Below are positions 1 to 9,469 of a stretch of DNA of 64,000 bases, piece after piece. Position numbers and translations under genes: made by a program. Source of the stretch: Suillus spraguei (taxonomy: Eukaryota > Basidiomycota > Agaricomycetes > Boletales > Suillaceae). Position 1 is the first letter of the stretch. Each line of letters starts with the position of its first letter. The DNA lies in contig JABCPU010000051.1 in assembly GCA_016800925.1 (NCBI GenBank), forward strand, positions 124,001 to 188,000, given 5' to 3'. A model generated the notes under the pieces. That model did not search any database, was not told where the DNA came from, and worked only from the letters and a program-made list of their open reading frames with translations.

Positions 1-1343
1 TGAATACTTTCACGACGCACTCAATGAAGGGGGACTTACAGGACAAAGTACAGGATATGATACCGGACGATCATAACCATATAAGTATTAGCCCTCATTT
101 GAATTTGCCTCTGTTCCTTGAAGTGTCTCGCGAGTATGCAGCCGCGAGAACAACCAGTAATATATCATAGCACACAATGGGGATGGAAGTATAAATCGCA
201 GGCATAGGTCCTATGTTGAAAGAAAGGGTGCAGTACTTGGCGTTCGGAGTTATGATTTCTTTCACTATGCAATTAGGCGGGGGTCAGCCTGCAGCCAACT
301 CATCCGAGTATATAAAGTCGTCGACTGTATAGATAAATGTCCGTCCCAATTGAGAGGGCGATGATGGGCAAGAATAATCCCACTAGAACATAAAGTAGGA
401 GCTTTGATTGCTCGCATATAAAGACGCCAGATGAGAATGGCTGCGGATCTGAGATTTCAACCCATAGTGAGATACGAGAATATACATATATCATACCTTC
501 CGCAAACCAAAAATACACTGAAAACCCTCTGTCAATCAGAACGATGAGACCGTAGCCTAATTCGCCTTAATGATAAGTGAATGAGCATTACGTTGAAATC
601 AATATACTTGCAGCTATAATGACAAGAAGACAAGAACTCTTAAGACTTGATTCTTAAGACATACTTGGGACGTACGGCTAGAATGTGGGTCAACCTCAAA
701 CTCTCCAGATGAAAAGCATTGATACACTGACTGATTCAAGTATGTACAACAGACCTCCCCCTAGCGCTAGTCAACTGATAATAGATCGAGGAGGCACAAG
801 GTTACATACAGAAGCCATACAGCCTTGTGTGAGAGTCAGCACGTAAGTGTCAGTACAGTGCTAGGAAAAGACCAAAATATCGAACCTAGCGTAGGCGACG
901 AATAAAATCATACAATCCATAAGCGCTTTCAAGCACGAAAAAATTCACGACGAGGTACAGGCATGACATTACCGACCACGGTCGTTCCTGGAAATTCAGT
1001 CAATGTCCGGGCTGATATGACCGTGCATATCTTGGATGAACACCGACCCAGACATAATTAACCTATGCCGATAATACTAATGATAAGTACTCGACCGACA
1101 GAAGACGAGACCGTGATCACGAATTACCTCCTTGTTTAACAGAAGAACTAGACAATCTTTTGTTTCAGCAGCAGTAATGACAAGGTTCCCGAAGGTCACT
1201 AACGGTACTCATATAATATCAAGGTTATGATGGGCACTGAAACCGATGTTCAGCACGACGATCATAAATCAGTTAAAACACGCAGACGAACCACTTGCAC
1301 TGCTGTTCCAGCGGAGAGCAGTGACAACTTCTTGTTCTGACAT
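1..1343 (-). pseudogene. DUF6533-like membrane protein, copy A (3' end outside window, frameshifted)
   Basis: This is the left-most of six related minus- or plus-strand copies. The start is ATG at 1343 (MSEQE...). The family core is recognisable: an RPWS-MSCLYLV segment near 960-990, a CFAEG segment and then WRLYAL/SKLLLYVLVGLFLPI (a membrane helix) at about 330-500, and a CYDILLVVLA helix near 130-180. DUF6533 proteins are fungal multi-pass membrane proteins of unknown function; the name rests on these motifs. Compared with copy E, one base is missing in the A-rich stretch near 95-100 (E reads ATCAAAATGAGG, A reads TTCAAATGAGG), which shifts the frame. The last exon lies beyond the window edge. 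It is divergent from copy B, with a minisatellite between them. Most likely a pseudogene. Confidence 0.55.
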
Positions 1344-1367
1344 GAGACTGGACTCGGATGGGTTGCT

Positions 1368-1890
1368 AAAGTATGATAGGATTTCCTAAGCATCTTGCTG
1401 TGATGGTCGAATTGAGACTGTACCGCATGATGCTACCGAGTATGTTACCCGAAGTTGCTGTGGACTCATCCTCATCAATGCATTACGAACTGCAGATTTA
1501 AAGTATGATAGGATTTCCTAATGTATTGAGGCTGTGATGAGATTGTACCACGGCGACCGAGTAAATTACCGGACTCATCGATGCATCACGACTGCAGATT
1601 CTAAAGAAATTGATGAGCCACTAAAGTATGATATTTCCTAACGTCTTGAGGGCTGTGATGGTGGAATTGTGACTGGCATGGCGCTACCGAGTAAATTACC
1701 GGAACTTGCTGTGTATTCATCAATGCATCACGAACTGCAGATCGAATGTGAGTCTGAAGACACTAATGGGCCGCTGAAGTATGATAGGAATTCCTATAAT
1801 GTATTGAGGGCTGTGATGGTCGAATTGAGATCGTACCACGGTGACCGAGTGATTGCCCGAAGATGCCATTGGACTCATCACCGAACTGTT
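1368..1890. repeat. Minisatellite of about 120-155 bp units between divergent copies A and B
   Basis: The phrase AAGTATGATAGG(A)TTTCCTAA followed by TTGAGG-CTGTGATGGT and ACCGAGTAAATTACC recurs with starts near 1368, 1500, 1621 and 1776. That gives four imperfect units and a partial fifth ending near 1890. The array fills the shared upstream region of the two divergent DUF6533-like copies. A single unit of similar sequence (CTGTGGTGATCGAATTGAAG) lies upstream of copy C near 13530, so the array is an amplified promoter-proximal segment of this family. Confidence 0.75.
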
Positions 1891-2132
1891 TTATGTAACT
1901 CGAATGCCCCGATTAGTACTTGTTTGTAATCTTTGCCTACCTAGCTGCCTCTCTCGGAGTGATATCTGTCCACTCACAGTTCACGATGCCACCGAAAAGA
2001 TCGGGCAAACTACCTACAACTTCAATTCGACCACCACAGCCCTCAGACCGTATAACTTAAGTATCATATATCAATGATTAGCGGTCCATAAATCTCTTCC
2101 GATTCCCCATCCCCCACTCAATCTGCAGTCTC

Positions 2133-3817
2133 ATGTCAGAACAAGAAGCCGTCACTAATCTCCTCTGGAATAACTATCTATCTGGTTCGTCAGTTCCCTA
2201 TAACCGATGTGTAAGCGAACCATTATGCTGAATTATCTATTCCAGTTTCAACAATTACCCTAATACTCTATGAGTGCAGTTAGTAACCTTCGGAAACTTG
2301 AACTTTGCACTGCCGCTGAACGAAAGATCACACAGTTATACTGTTGGACAAGGAGGTGATAGAGAACTTTCTTGCTGTCGGTCGAGTACTTATGCTTATT
2401 ATTGGCGAAGGTCAACTATGTCTGGGTCAGCATTCCACCCCATACTATTTGCACGATGGTACCAACCCAAGGATTGACAAAATTTTTAGAAAAGACCGTG
2501 GTCACTGATGTCATGCCTATATCTTGTTGTCAGTTTGCCCTGTCACACTACTTTATAGTCTATGCGTTATTTATTGCTATCCTAGGTTCGATATCTTGGT
2601 CTCTTCCTTTCAATGTACGTCAAGATCACTTGTATTCTTCATATTGCACGCTAACACTGACGCTAGAACTTGGGCCTGCTGTATGTAACGCTATATCGTC
2701 TGAGCCGTCGTTCACTGACTAGTGTTAGGGGGAGGTCTGTTTTATATGCCTGAAACAGTGAGTGCATCGATGCTTTCCAGAGTGTTCTAAGCTGATTCGT
2801 GTTTAAGCCGTATGTTTCACAGAGCTTATTTCATATCCAAGTTTTAACTATTGTTGACCTCTCTCGTTCAGCTGCAAGTATAATTCATATCTTCAACCTA
2901 AACTATAATTACATCATCATGTAATAGGCTATGAGATTCATGTCGTACTGGAATGGGGCGGGTCTGTATATTTCTGCTTTGCAGAAGGTAAGGCATGCAA
3001 TCAGTAACTCATCGTGTATACTGAAATAAATTTTATCCGCAGCTATCCTCATCTGGCGTCTTTACGCAATAAGCAACCGATCCAAGCTCCTACTTTACGT
3101 TTTATTAGGGACATTCTTACCTATCGTCGCCCTCTTGATAGGGACGGATATCTATCTGTATAGTCGACTTTCCGCATTCTCAGGTGAATTTCGCTCATAT
3201 TAAATCAGGTGTAAGCTGATGCCATCTCGTTGCACAGTCAAAGAATTGGTAACTCCGATTGCCATGTACTGCACCTTTTCCTTCAACATTGGGCCAATGC
3301 CTGCGATCTATACATCCATCCCCATTGTGTGCTATGATGTCTTCCTAGCTGTTCTTGCCGTTTCCACACTCGTGAAACACCTCAAAGAAAAAAGGACATA
3401 CAAATTGAAGCCTAATACCTATATGGTAATGATCGTCCGATACCATATCCTGTACTTTCTCGTGTAAGTGCCTCTCCGTCTAGTGGGTTCTAAAAGTACT
3501 CATCGATTCCCGCCAGTAATTTGATGAACCAAATTTCATTGGCTATATTATGGGTTCCTATTCCGGTATGATGCTTTCAAAGGATTATTACATAGAGATC
3601 AGCTAAACATTTACACTCCTAGACCTGGGCGATGTGTTTCTCAGAATTCTACAGCTCTGTCGTGCCATTTATTCTCGCACCCCGTCTCATTATCAGTATT
3701 TGGGATACACATGCCCAGGATAACTGCGTGGAAGTTAGCAGAGCGTTCGAGGATTGTGCTTGTTTGACCTCCCCACTGAAGTTCGAGCAGCATACGATGG
3801 ATACCATTATCGTATAA
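2133..3817 (+). CDS. DUF6533-like membrane protein, copy B, multi-exon
   Basis: The start is ATG at 2133 (MSEQEAVTNLLWNN) and the stop is after FEQHTMDTIIV at 3817. The exon chain uses very small exons: a second exon ending LILYEC, a 20-bp exon reading ILLDKE, a 15-bp exon reading VNYVW, then KRPWSLMSCLYLV and VRYLGLFL. Later come CFAEG, WRLYAISNRSKLLLYVLLGTFLPIV (helix), the CTFSFNIGPMPAIYTSIPIVCYDVFLAVLA helix pair and a C-terminal RLIISIWDTHAQD exon. The exon between VRYLGLFL and the GGLFYMPET segment could not be phased with certainty, so intactness is open. The family is a fungal integral membrane protein of unknown function. Copy C is its near-identical inverted partner. Confidence 0.55.
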
Positions 3818-4034
3818 TTTTGGCACCCTAATTCCTCGGTATGAAGGAAAAGTGATTGGAGTTCAGTGAGGCGACTTTATGGATGAATAGCTTACATTTT
3901 GTGTAGCACCTGATGGTGAAGTTGTCTACATATATAAAGTACCAAATTTCTGTCCACCGCGTCATGCTGTGTTGTTTGGTTCTGTGCCACTGCGGCCCTT
4001 TCCGTTCATTGTATCACGTGCTGTGTGGCCTCTG

Positions 4035-4250
4035 TGGAACCTTACTCGGGAGAACAGTAAGGAACACTGAATGAATCGGACGAAAGTAACAGGACGAAAC
4101 TGTGGATCTTTTAGAGCGTGATACTAATGGGTAGATGATGGTAGGTATGAGACCCGAGTCTAGTCTGAACAGTACAGAAGTCGCGGGATATAAGGGGATG
4201 GATCACATGACGTTTGATAAGGTAAGCATGTAGTAAGCAGCCAGCTTACA
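4035..4250 (-). repeat. gypsy-1 3' LTR (216 bp)
   Basis: It matches 9233-9448 base for base by eye. In element sense it starts TGTAAGCTGGC and ends AAGGTTCCA. A TATA-like CTTATATCCC lies inside. The pol stop codon (TAA, 4246-4248) is formed by the first bases of this LTR, and the purine run GGAGAGTGAGAGGG just outside it is the likely polypurine tract. Confidence 0.92.
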
Positions 4251-5706
4251 CCCTCTCACTCTCCGAAGCATTTTCTCCGGCGTCTTTCTCTCCTTGCGTC
4301 AAGTCTTCTTCGTGTAATGAAACGTCTTCTTCAGACCTCGTTTGAGCGTAGTTTGATGTGGTTTCTTCAGCTCTCGTTTGTCTTTCGTTGTATTCTTGAA
4401 GCACTTGTGTTTCTTCGAGCTCTTTACCCGGCACCCAGACGTCCGCTTCTGGACCGTAGCCGCGCCAGCGAACGAGATATTGGCGTCCGCGTCCCCGTGT
4501 TCTTCTATCCAGGATGCGTTCTATTTCCCATTCTTCTGTCCCAGTCTTCGTGACGATTGGTCCTGGACGCTGTAGTTCTCTTGAGGGGTAGAGTTCTGCG
4601 TTGTTTGGAACATGGCGCTTCAGTTCGGACACATGGAAGGTAGGGTAAACGTTAGTGTGGTCTGGTAAATCAAGAGTGTAGGTTGATGACTCAGGGTTCG
4701 CTGAAACTATGGTGTAGGGTCCATCGAACCGAGGCATGAACTTTGCAACCCGTTTGTTGTTTCCGTTTAGATATTCCCGACGTCTGTGGGCCGTAGACAG
4801 ATACGCGGAGTCGCCTACCTCGAAGGGGGGGTCTTCGTTTCTGTGTATGTTTGCCGAGTGTGCTTGTGCGATACGTGAGGCCAGCAACGCATCGTGCGCG
4901 TCAGCGACATCGGTCTTCAAGGATACGATTGCATCTAATGCGTCGGCGATGTCGTTGGGAAAGTCTTCACGTGTTGCACGAATTTTTTCTGGCGTGAGTG
5001 GAGGCAAGAGGCGTGGTATTCTTCCGAGGTGTAGATGAAAGGGTGCGTATCCAGTCGACGCATTTGTTGTCGACATAATGTTGAATCTGACCTTTGGCAG
5101 CGCGTTCACCCAGCCGGCTTGGTGTCGGTCCACGAAGTATCTGAGAGCTTGGTCCACTGTTTTGTTAGTACGTTCACTTGCGCCGTCAGTTTGTGGGTGA
5201 TACGCTGTTGACATTTTCAACTTTATACCGGTTAGGTGGTGCAGCGCCTTCCAAAACTTGCTAGTGAACAGTTTGTCGCGATCTGAAACAATGCTCAGTG
5301 GTAGTCCATTTTCACAATACCAGTGGTTGAAGAAGAGATTCGCCACTTCGCGTGCATTCATGTTCATCCGGCAGGGAACTAGACGGATGTCTGCTCCTAA
5401 GCGGTCTGTAATCGTCATTATGCCGTCGAAGCCTTGCTCTGTTGGAAGAGGTCCTATGAAATCGATGGCGACAGATTCTCCTCGGTTGTCTGGCACTGGC
5501 AGGGGATGAAGCGGTCCAGCGGGCTTCGTTGTCCGACTCTTGTTTCTTGCACAATCTGGGCAGGCAGGTATGTAACTCTCCTCGAGGTCGCGCCTCATAT
5601 TTGGCCAGTAGTAAGATTGTCGTATTGCCGCGTAGGATTTGTCGATCCCGAAATGTCCTAGTTGGTCGTGTGCCAGACGAAAAATTGTTTCTCGTAGGTG
5701 CGTCAC
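4246..5706 (-). CDS. gypsy-1 integrase with C-terminal chromodomain
   Basis: 486 residues from the first ATG after the in-frame TGA at 5749-5751; the frame is the same as the upstream RT-RNase H and is open from 5748. The zinc-binding HHCC motif is visible (LGHFG...C-PDC at about residues 15-53). The catalytic core carries D (VAIDFIGP), D (SDRDKLF) and E (GASERTN) with the usual D-35-E spacing. A chromodomain lies near residues 378-430 (EIERILDRR...YLVRWRGYG...VWVP). Integrase inserts the cDNA; the chromodomain may direct it to heterochromatin. The stop lies in the LTR. No mutation in catalytic residues was seen. Confidence 0.88.
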   Translation of the reverse strand: MTHLRETIFRLAHDQLGHFGIDKSYAAIRQSYYWPNMRRDLEESYIPACPDCARNKSRTTKPAGPLHPLPVPDNRGESVAIDFIGPLPTEQGFDGIMTITDRLGADIRLVPCRMNMNAREVANLFFNHWYCENGLPLSIVSDRDKLFTSKFWKALHHLTGIKLKMSTAYHPQTDGASERTNKTVDQALRYFVDRHQAGWVNALPKVRFNIMSTTNASTGYAPFHLHLGRIPRLLPPLTPEKIRATREDFPNDIADALDAIVSLKTDVADAHDALLASRIAQAHSANIHRNEDPPFEVGDSAYLSTAHRRREYLNGNNKRVAKFMPRFDGPYTIVSANPESSTYTLDLPDHTNVYPTFHVSELKRHVPNNAELYPSRELQRPGPIVTKTGTEEWEIERILDRRTRGRGRQYLVRWRGYGPEADVWVPGKELEETQVLQEYNERQTRAEETTSNYAQTRSEEDVSLHEEDLTQGEKDAGENASESERV

Positions 5707-5748
5707 TCGAGGTATGACCAGTCGATCGTTCAGATACAGTAAACCGTT

Positions 5749-7989
5749 TCATTGCTGCAGTCCTGGAAGTGAGCCAACTAACTTCGTCAGTTTTACGCAC
5801 CATGTGTCGGTGAGGTATCCTGCTTTGATGTTGTTGAACAATGACGCATCAGGTGTCACAGAAAGTATCAGCGAGATTGGTTTGATGTTCTCGCCGACTG
5901 CAGTTGGCATGTGTACAGTTCGCTGTACGTAAGTAGGCATGTCTTTGTCGTCTGGTGGTAGTCGTGACAGCGCGTCCGCCACGGAGTTGTCCTCTCCTCG
6001 GATATATTGGATTTGGAAATCATATTGGCCAAAGAATTCTTGCCACCTTGCTTGTCGTCGCGACAATTCCCGTTGGGTCATGAAATTTTCGAGAGTTCTA
6101 TGGTCTGTGTAGACCGTGAAGGGGGTCCCTAGTAGTTCGATTCGCCACTTCTTGAGAGCTCGTACGATTGCTAACAGTTCCTTCTCATGAACAGGGTAAT
6201 TCAGTTGCGCTCCTCGCAACTGCATTGAGTCGAATGCGACAGGCCGTGCTGTTTGTGGCGTTGGTCCGACGCTTAGCATAGCACCCACGCGCCAGTCGCT
6301 GGCATCACAAGTGACGAAAATTTTGTTGTCCCCAAGGTTGTCGTGGTCTATTGTCGTTAGACAGTCTCTACTTACTACGAGCCGTTTGATAGCGTTGAAC
6401 GCCTCTTGGTGCTCATCGTTCCAACCAGGCCAATCATGTTCGCTCGACTTTGTCGTCAGTGGAGTCAGTATTCGAGTGTGGTCTGCGAGGCTCGGCAGGA
6501 ATTGGTCTAGGTATCGTACGAGACCTAGGAAGGACCGGACGTCACTCGTCGAGTTCGGCACCGGCCAGTCAAGTATTCTTTTTGCCTTTGATGCGTCCGC
6601 CTCGATTCCAGAGCCCGAAATACGGTGACCGAGGAAATCAATCTCGGTGCAGAACAACGATGTCTTTTTTGGGGAGCAGAAGAGGCAAGCTTTTCGTAAC
6701 GCATCCAAGACGAGTTTTACGTTCTTGACGTGTTCTGCTACAGACTGCGACCAGATAATGATATCGTCCAGGTATGCGTGGCATATTTTTCCGATCAGGC
6801 CATGTAGAGCGATGAACATTCTACGTTGGTGTGTAGCAGGCGCGTTTCGGCCTCCTTGTGGCATTACGGTCCACTCATGTAGGCCTTCTGGTGTGTCGAT
6901 TGCCGTATATTTGATGTCGTCAGGGTGTATGCGTGTCTGAAAGAACGAGTTTGTCATATCAATCTTACCGAAGATCTTACCCTTTGCACAATCTCTTAGG
7001 ATTTCGTCTATGCGCGGTAGCGGGTGGTTGTCTGGCACTGTGTTAGCGTTCAGTGCTCGATAATCATTCACCCATCTTGGTAGAGCTGTGGGGTCCTTCT
7101 TAGGTATCAGGAAGGCCGGGGAGACGAATGGGCTTGATGATGGTCGTAGTCTTCCGGCCGCGATGTGTTGATTCAAAAGGGCGTCCCAAGCTTCCCTGTA
7201 TTTTCTAGGTGTGTTATAACGCCTACACTGTATGATCTTGTTAGGATCCTTAAGCGTTATGCGGTGGACGATATCTGTGGGCAGTTGGTCAATATGGGGT
7301 ATATCGTCAGGAAATCGATCTTCATATTTCCGACGCATCTCTTTATCGAGACGGTCCAGATGTTCTTTGTTAGCCTCAATGAAAGCGAGGGTATCAATTC
7401 GTCGACGTAGAAGTCCTACAACGTTCGGAGTTTCAGAAGTTGTATCCTTTTCTAGATCGTTGTGGCGGTCAGTCAGAACACTCTTGAGCTCCTTAACCAC
7501 ATTCTTGCGTAATCGTAATAGTTCGCGTCGCGATGGCATGTTGACCTTCACTCGTGGTTTGTGTTCTGGAGGGCTCAAAAGATCGTAGTTCGAGTTTTTG
7601 ACGATACATGTTCGAGAGTCATGATCTATAACAAGGCAATTATGTGATAAGAAAGGTCCTCCAAGGAGGAGGGGAACTGCAAGGTTCGGTGCGATGATCG
7701 CACGTATCATACGCGAAGTCCAATCATGATTAAGTGAACACGGAGACAACAGAACATATTCAGAAAAGGAGAAAGGAGAAGAAGAATTGTCCATGAATGC
7801 AGAGTTCGCTTCAATCTTTTTGTACAATTTGCGTTTACGCAATCCGAGCTTGTTGACGACGTTTTCGTCAATCAGAACTAAATGTGACCCATGGTCAATC
7901 AAGGCGTCGAAGCGTTCAAAGAGTTGGAGTTGGGTCCTGTCAAGAGACAGGACCACATAATGTGGGCGGTTTCGAAAGGGGCTACGCAC
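5749..7989 (-). CDS. gypsy-1 Pol: protease, reverse transcriptase, RNase H
   Basis: 746 residues; the ATG at 7989 is only the first methionine of this frame. Protease: ALIDHGSHLVLID near residues 29-41, with DHG in place of the usual DTG or DSG. Reverse transcriptase: LPRWVNDYRALN, PLPRIDEIL, GKIDMTNSFFQ, MPQGGRNAPATHQ and the catalytic YLDD. RNase H: TCDASD, HEKELLAIV, YTDHRTLENF, and ending IRGEDNSVADALSRL. The frame is -1 relative to gag over an overlap of about 90 bp, whereas gag and protease share one frame in the related gypsy-2, so this may be either programmed frameshifting or an indel. Translation ends at a TGA exactly between RNase H and integrase. Confidence 0.88.
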   Translation of the reverse strand: MRSPFRNRPHYVVLSLDRTQLQLFERFDALIDHGSHLVLIDENVVNKLGLRKRKLYKKIEANSAFMDNSSSPFSFSEYVLLSPCSLNHDWTSRMIRAIIAPNLAVPLLLGGPFLSHNCLVIDHDSRTCIVKNSNYDLLSPPEHKPRVKVNMPSRRELLRLRKNVVKELKSVLTDRHNDLEKDTTSETPNVVGLLRRRIDTLAFIEANKEHLDRLDKEMRRKYEDRFPDDIPHIDQLPTDIVHRITLKDPNKIIQCRRYNTPRKYREAWDALLNQHIAAGRLRPSSSPFVSPAFLIPKKDPTALPRWVNDYRALNANTVPDNHPLPRIDEILRDCAKGKIFGKIDMTNSFFQTRIHPDDIKYTAIDTPEGLHEWTVMPQGGRNAPATHQRRMFIALHGLIGKICHAYLDDIIIWSQSVAEHVKNVKLVLDALRKACLFCSPKKTSLFCTEIDFLGHRISGSGIEADASKAKRILDWPVPNSTSDVRSFLGLVRYLDQFLPSLADHTRILTPLTTKSSEHDWPGWNDEHQEAFNAIKRLVVSRDCLTTIDHDNLGDNKIFVTCDASDWRVGAMLSVGPTPQTARPVAFDSMQLRGAQLNYPVHEKELLAIVRALKKWRIELLGTPFTVYTDHRTLENFMTQRELSRRQARWQEFFGQYDFQIQYIRGEDNSVADALSRLPPDDKDMPTYVQRTVHMPTAVGENIKPISLILSVTPDASLFNNIKAGYLTDTWCVKLTKLVGSLPGLQQ

Positions 7990-8903
7990 ATGTCATCTTC
8001 AGAATCCGATCCGTCGTCAAGAACCGACGACGGCATGACAGCTCCTACTGGTCCGACGGCGGCTACGGCTCTAGTCTTCGGTTTGGCTGCGATGGCGTCT
8101 GATTCCGTGAGCACTTTGTAGGTTGATGCTTCAGGTGCGCCATCGGTACATTCTTTTGACTGGTGCGAGACGTAGAACTTCCGACACTTGAAACAACCTT
8201 TATGTTTCATCAGTAGGCCACGTTCAGATTCTGTCAGGGCTCCTAAACGTGAAGATGACGGATTGTATGTCTTAGAAGACGAGGTCTTGTTCGAGGAAGA
8301 AGTTGCACGTTTCGAGGATTTGTATAGGTCCTCAGCGATCTTTTTATGGGAGGCGAGATCCTCGAGACGCTTGTCGTCGAGGTGTTTGACCTCCTCAATC
8401 CATTTTTTGAGAGTAAGGTCATCGGCGAGCTTTGCTCGGAGTACAGGGATGGTGAGTTCCTCACAGATGTGAGCCTCGAGCTGGTTGCGAAGTTGGACGT
8501 CTGACAGATGAGCAGCATTGCCGTAGAGTAGCGCATTCTGGTTCTGTAGTTCCAAGGCCCATTCATAGAACGAACGATTGCCTTGGTACGAGCCCAGAAC
8601 CTTCCAGCGTAGTTTCGTATCCCAGTGCGTATCAAGCCAGGCATCTTTAAGGGCAGTCATATAGGCAGTGAATGTTCCTGCATCAAGGACGGCTCGTTGA
8701 GTCAGGTACCACGTTCGTAGTCGCGCATCGAGCATTCCAGAAGCGATCATTTTTACTTGATCTTCAGCATCGATTCCCTTATGCATGAAGTAAGTTTCAC
8801 AACTGTTTTCCCAATCGCGAGCGACTTCGGGCGTGAGTTCGCCAGCCAAGAGCCTTGGTGGTTTGTTGGGAGCAGATTGTTCGACACTAGCGGATTTGGT
8901 CAT
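7899..8903 (-). CDS. gypsy-1 Gag with CCHC-type zinc knuckle
   Basis: 334 residues starting MTKSASVEQSAPNK. The N-terminal part (GELTPEVARDWENSCETYF...) is the capsid-like retrotransposon gag region of fungal Ty3 elements. A basic, serine-rich linker (residues about 195-225) precedes a zinc knuckle CFKCRKFYVSHQSKEC. Its spacing is CX2CX6HX4C, longer than the canonical CX2CX4HX4C, and the same spacing occurs in gypsy-2 (CFKCREPFTGHTSVNC). Gag packages the RNA in the particle. The last 30 residues run past the point where homology to gypsy-2 continues in the pol frame. Confidence 0.85.
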   Translation of the reverse strand: MTKSASVEQSAPNKPPRLLAGELTPEVARDWENSCETYFMHKGIDAEDQVKMIASGMLDARLRTWYLTQRAVLDAGTFTAYMTALKDAWLDTHWDTKLRWKVLGSYQGNRSFYEWALELQNQNALLYGNAAHLSDVQLRNQLEAHICEELTIPVLRAKLADDLTLKKWIEEVKHLDDKRLEDLASHKKIAEDLYKSSKRATSSSNKTSSSKTYNPSSSRLGALTESERGLLMKHKGCFKCRKFYVSHQSKECTDGAPEASTYKVLTESDAIAAKPKTRAVAAVGPVGAVMPSSVLDDGSDSEDDMCVAPFETAHIMWSCLLTGPNSNSLNASTP

Positions 8904-9232
8904 CTTGCGAGAACGAGGGTATGATATATGCGCGTCGTCTGAGTCAGAATCCGACGAGGAGTCACAATATGTGGTAGCGGGAGTGATAAGTCTAGCGGGC
9001 GTGTTATCCGAAGATATAGATGACAGAGGGGATGAGGGTGGGTTAGGAGGAGGTTGTTGTCTTTGGTTCCTCGCACGCTGTCGCGTGGTCAGAGGTTCAG
9101 AGACGGTAGGGTTCCTTCGTATGGAAGGCAGTTTGACAGGTCAGGTATCGGGCGGGTAACCCGGCGGTAGAGAAATAACAGTTTCGATGAGTTTCGAATA
9201 ATCGACAAGTTCCGTTTCTGTTAAAAAAAAAG

Positions 9233-9448
9233 TGGAACCTTACTCGGGAGAACAGTAAGGAACACTGAATGAATCGGACGAAAGTAACAGGACGAAACTG
9301 TGGATCTTTTAGAGCGTGATACTAATGGGTAGATGATGGTAGGTATGAGACCCGAGTCTAGTCTGAACAGTACAGAAGTCGCGGGATATAAGGGGATGGA
9401 TCACATGACGTTTGATAAGGTAAGCATGTAGTAAGCAGCCAGCTTACA
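9233..9448 (-). repeat. gypsy-1 5' LTR (216 bp)
   Basis: Promoter-bearing LTR, matching 4035-4250 by eye. On the plus strand it is preceded by GTTAAAAAAAAAG; in element sense the sequence just inside the LTR is therefore CTTTTTTTTTAAC, where a tRNA primer site starting TGG would be expected but is not present. Confidence 0.92.
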
Positions 9449-9469
9449 CTCTGTACCTTATTCCGTTCC

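Larger units (their letters stand above)
4035..9448 (-). mobile_element. Ty3/gypsy LTR retrotransposon gypsy-1, full length, young
   Basis: A complete element of 5414 bp on the minus strand. It is bounded by 216-bp LTRs that look identical by eye (in element sense TGTAAGC...GGTTCCA, so TG...CA ends). A perfect 5-bp target duplication CTCTG lies at 4030-4034 and 9449-9453. The order is 5' LTR (9233-9448), leader, gag, protease-RT-RNase H, integrase with C-terminal chromodomain, purine-rich tract, 3' LTR. The integrase-before-LTR order and the chromodomain place it among the chromoviruses (Metaviridae). LTR identity implies a recent insertion. It sits inside a Helitron helicase relic. Coding is interrupted by one in-frame TGA (5749-5751) and gag/pol are in different frames. 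Confidence 0.92.
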
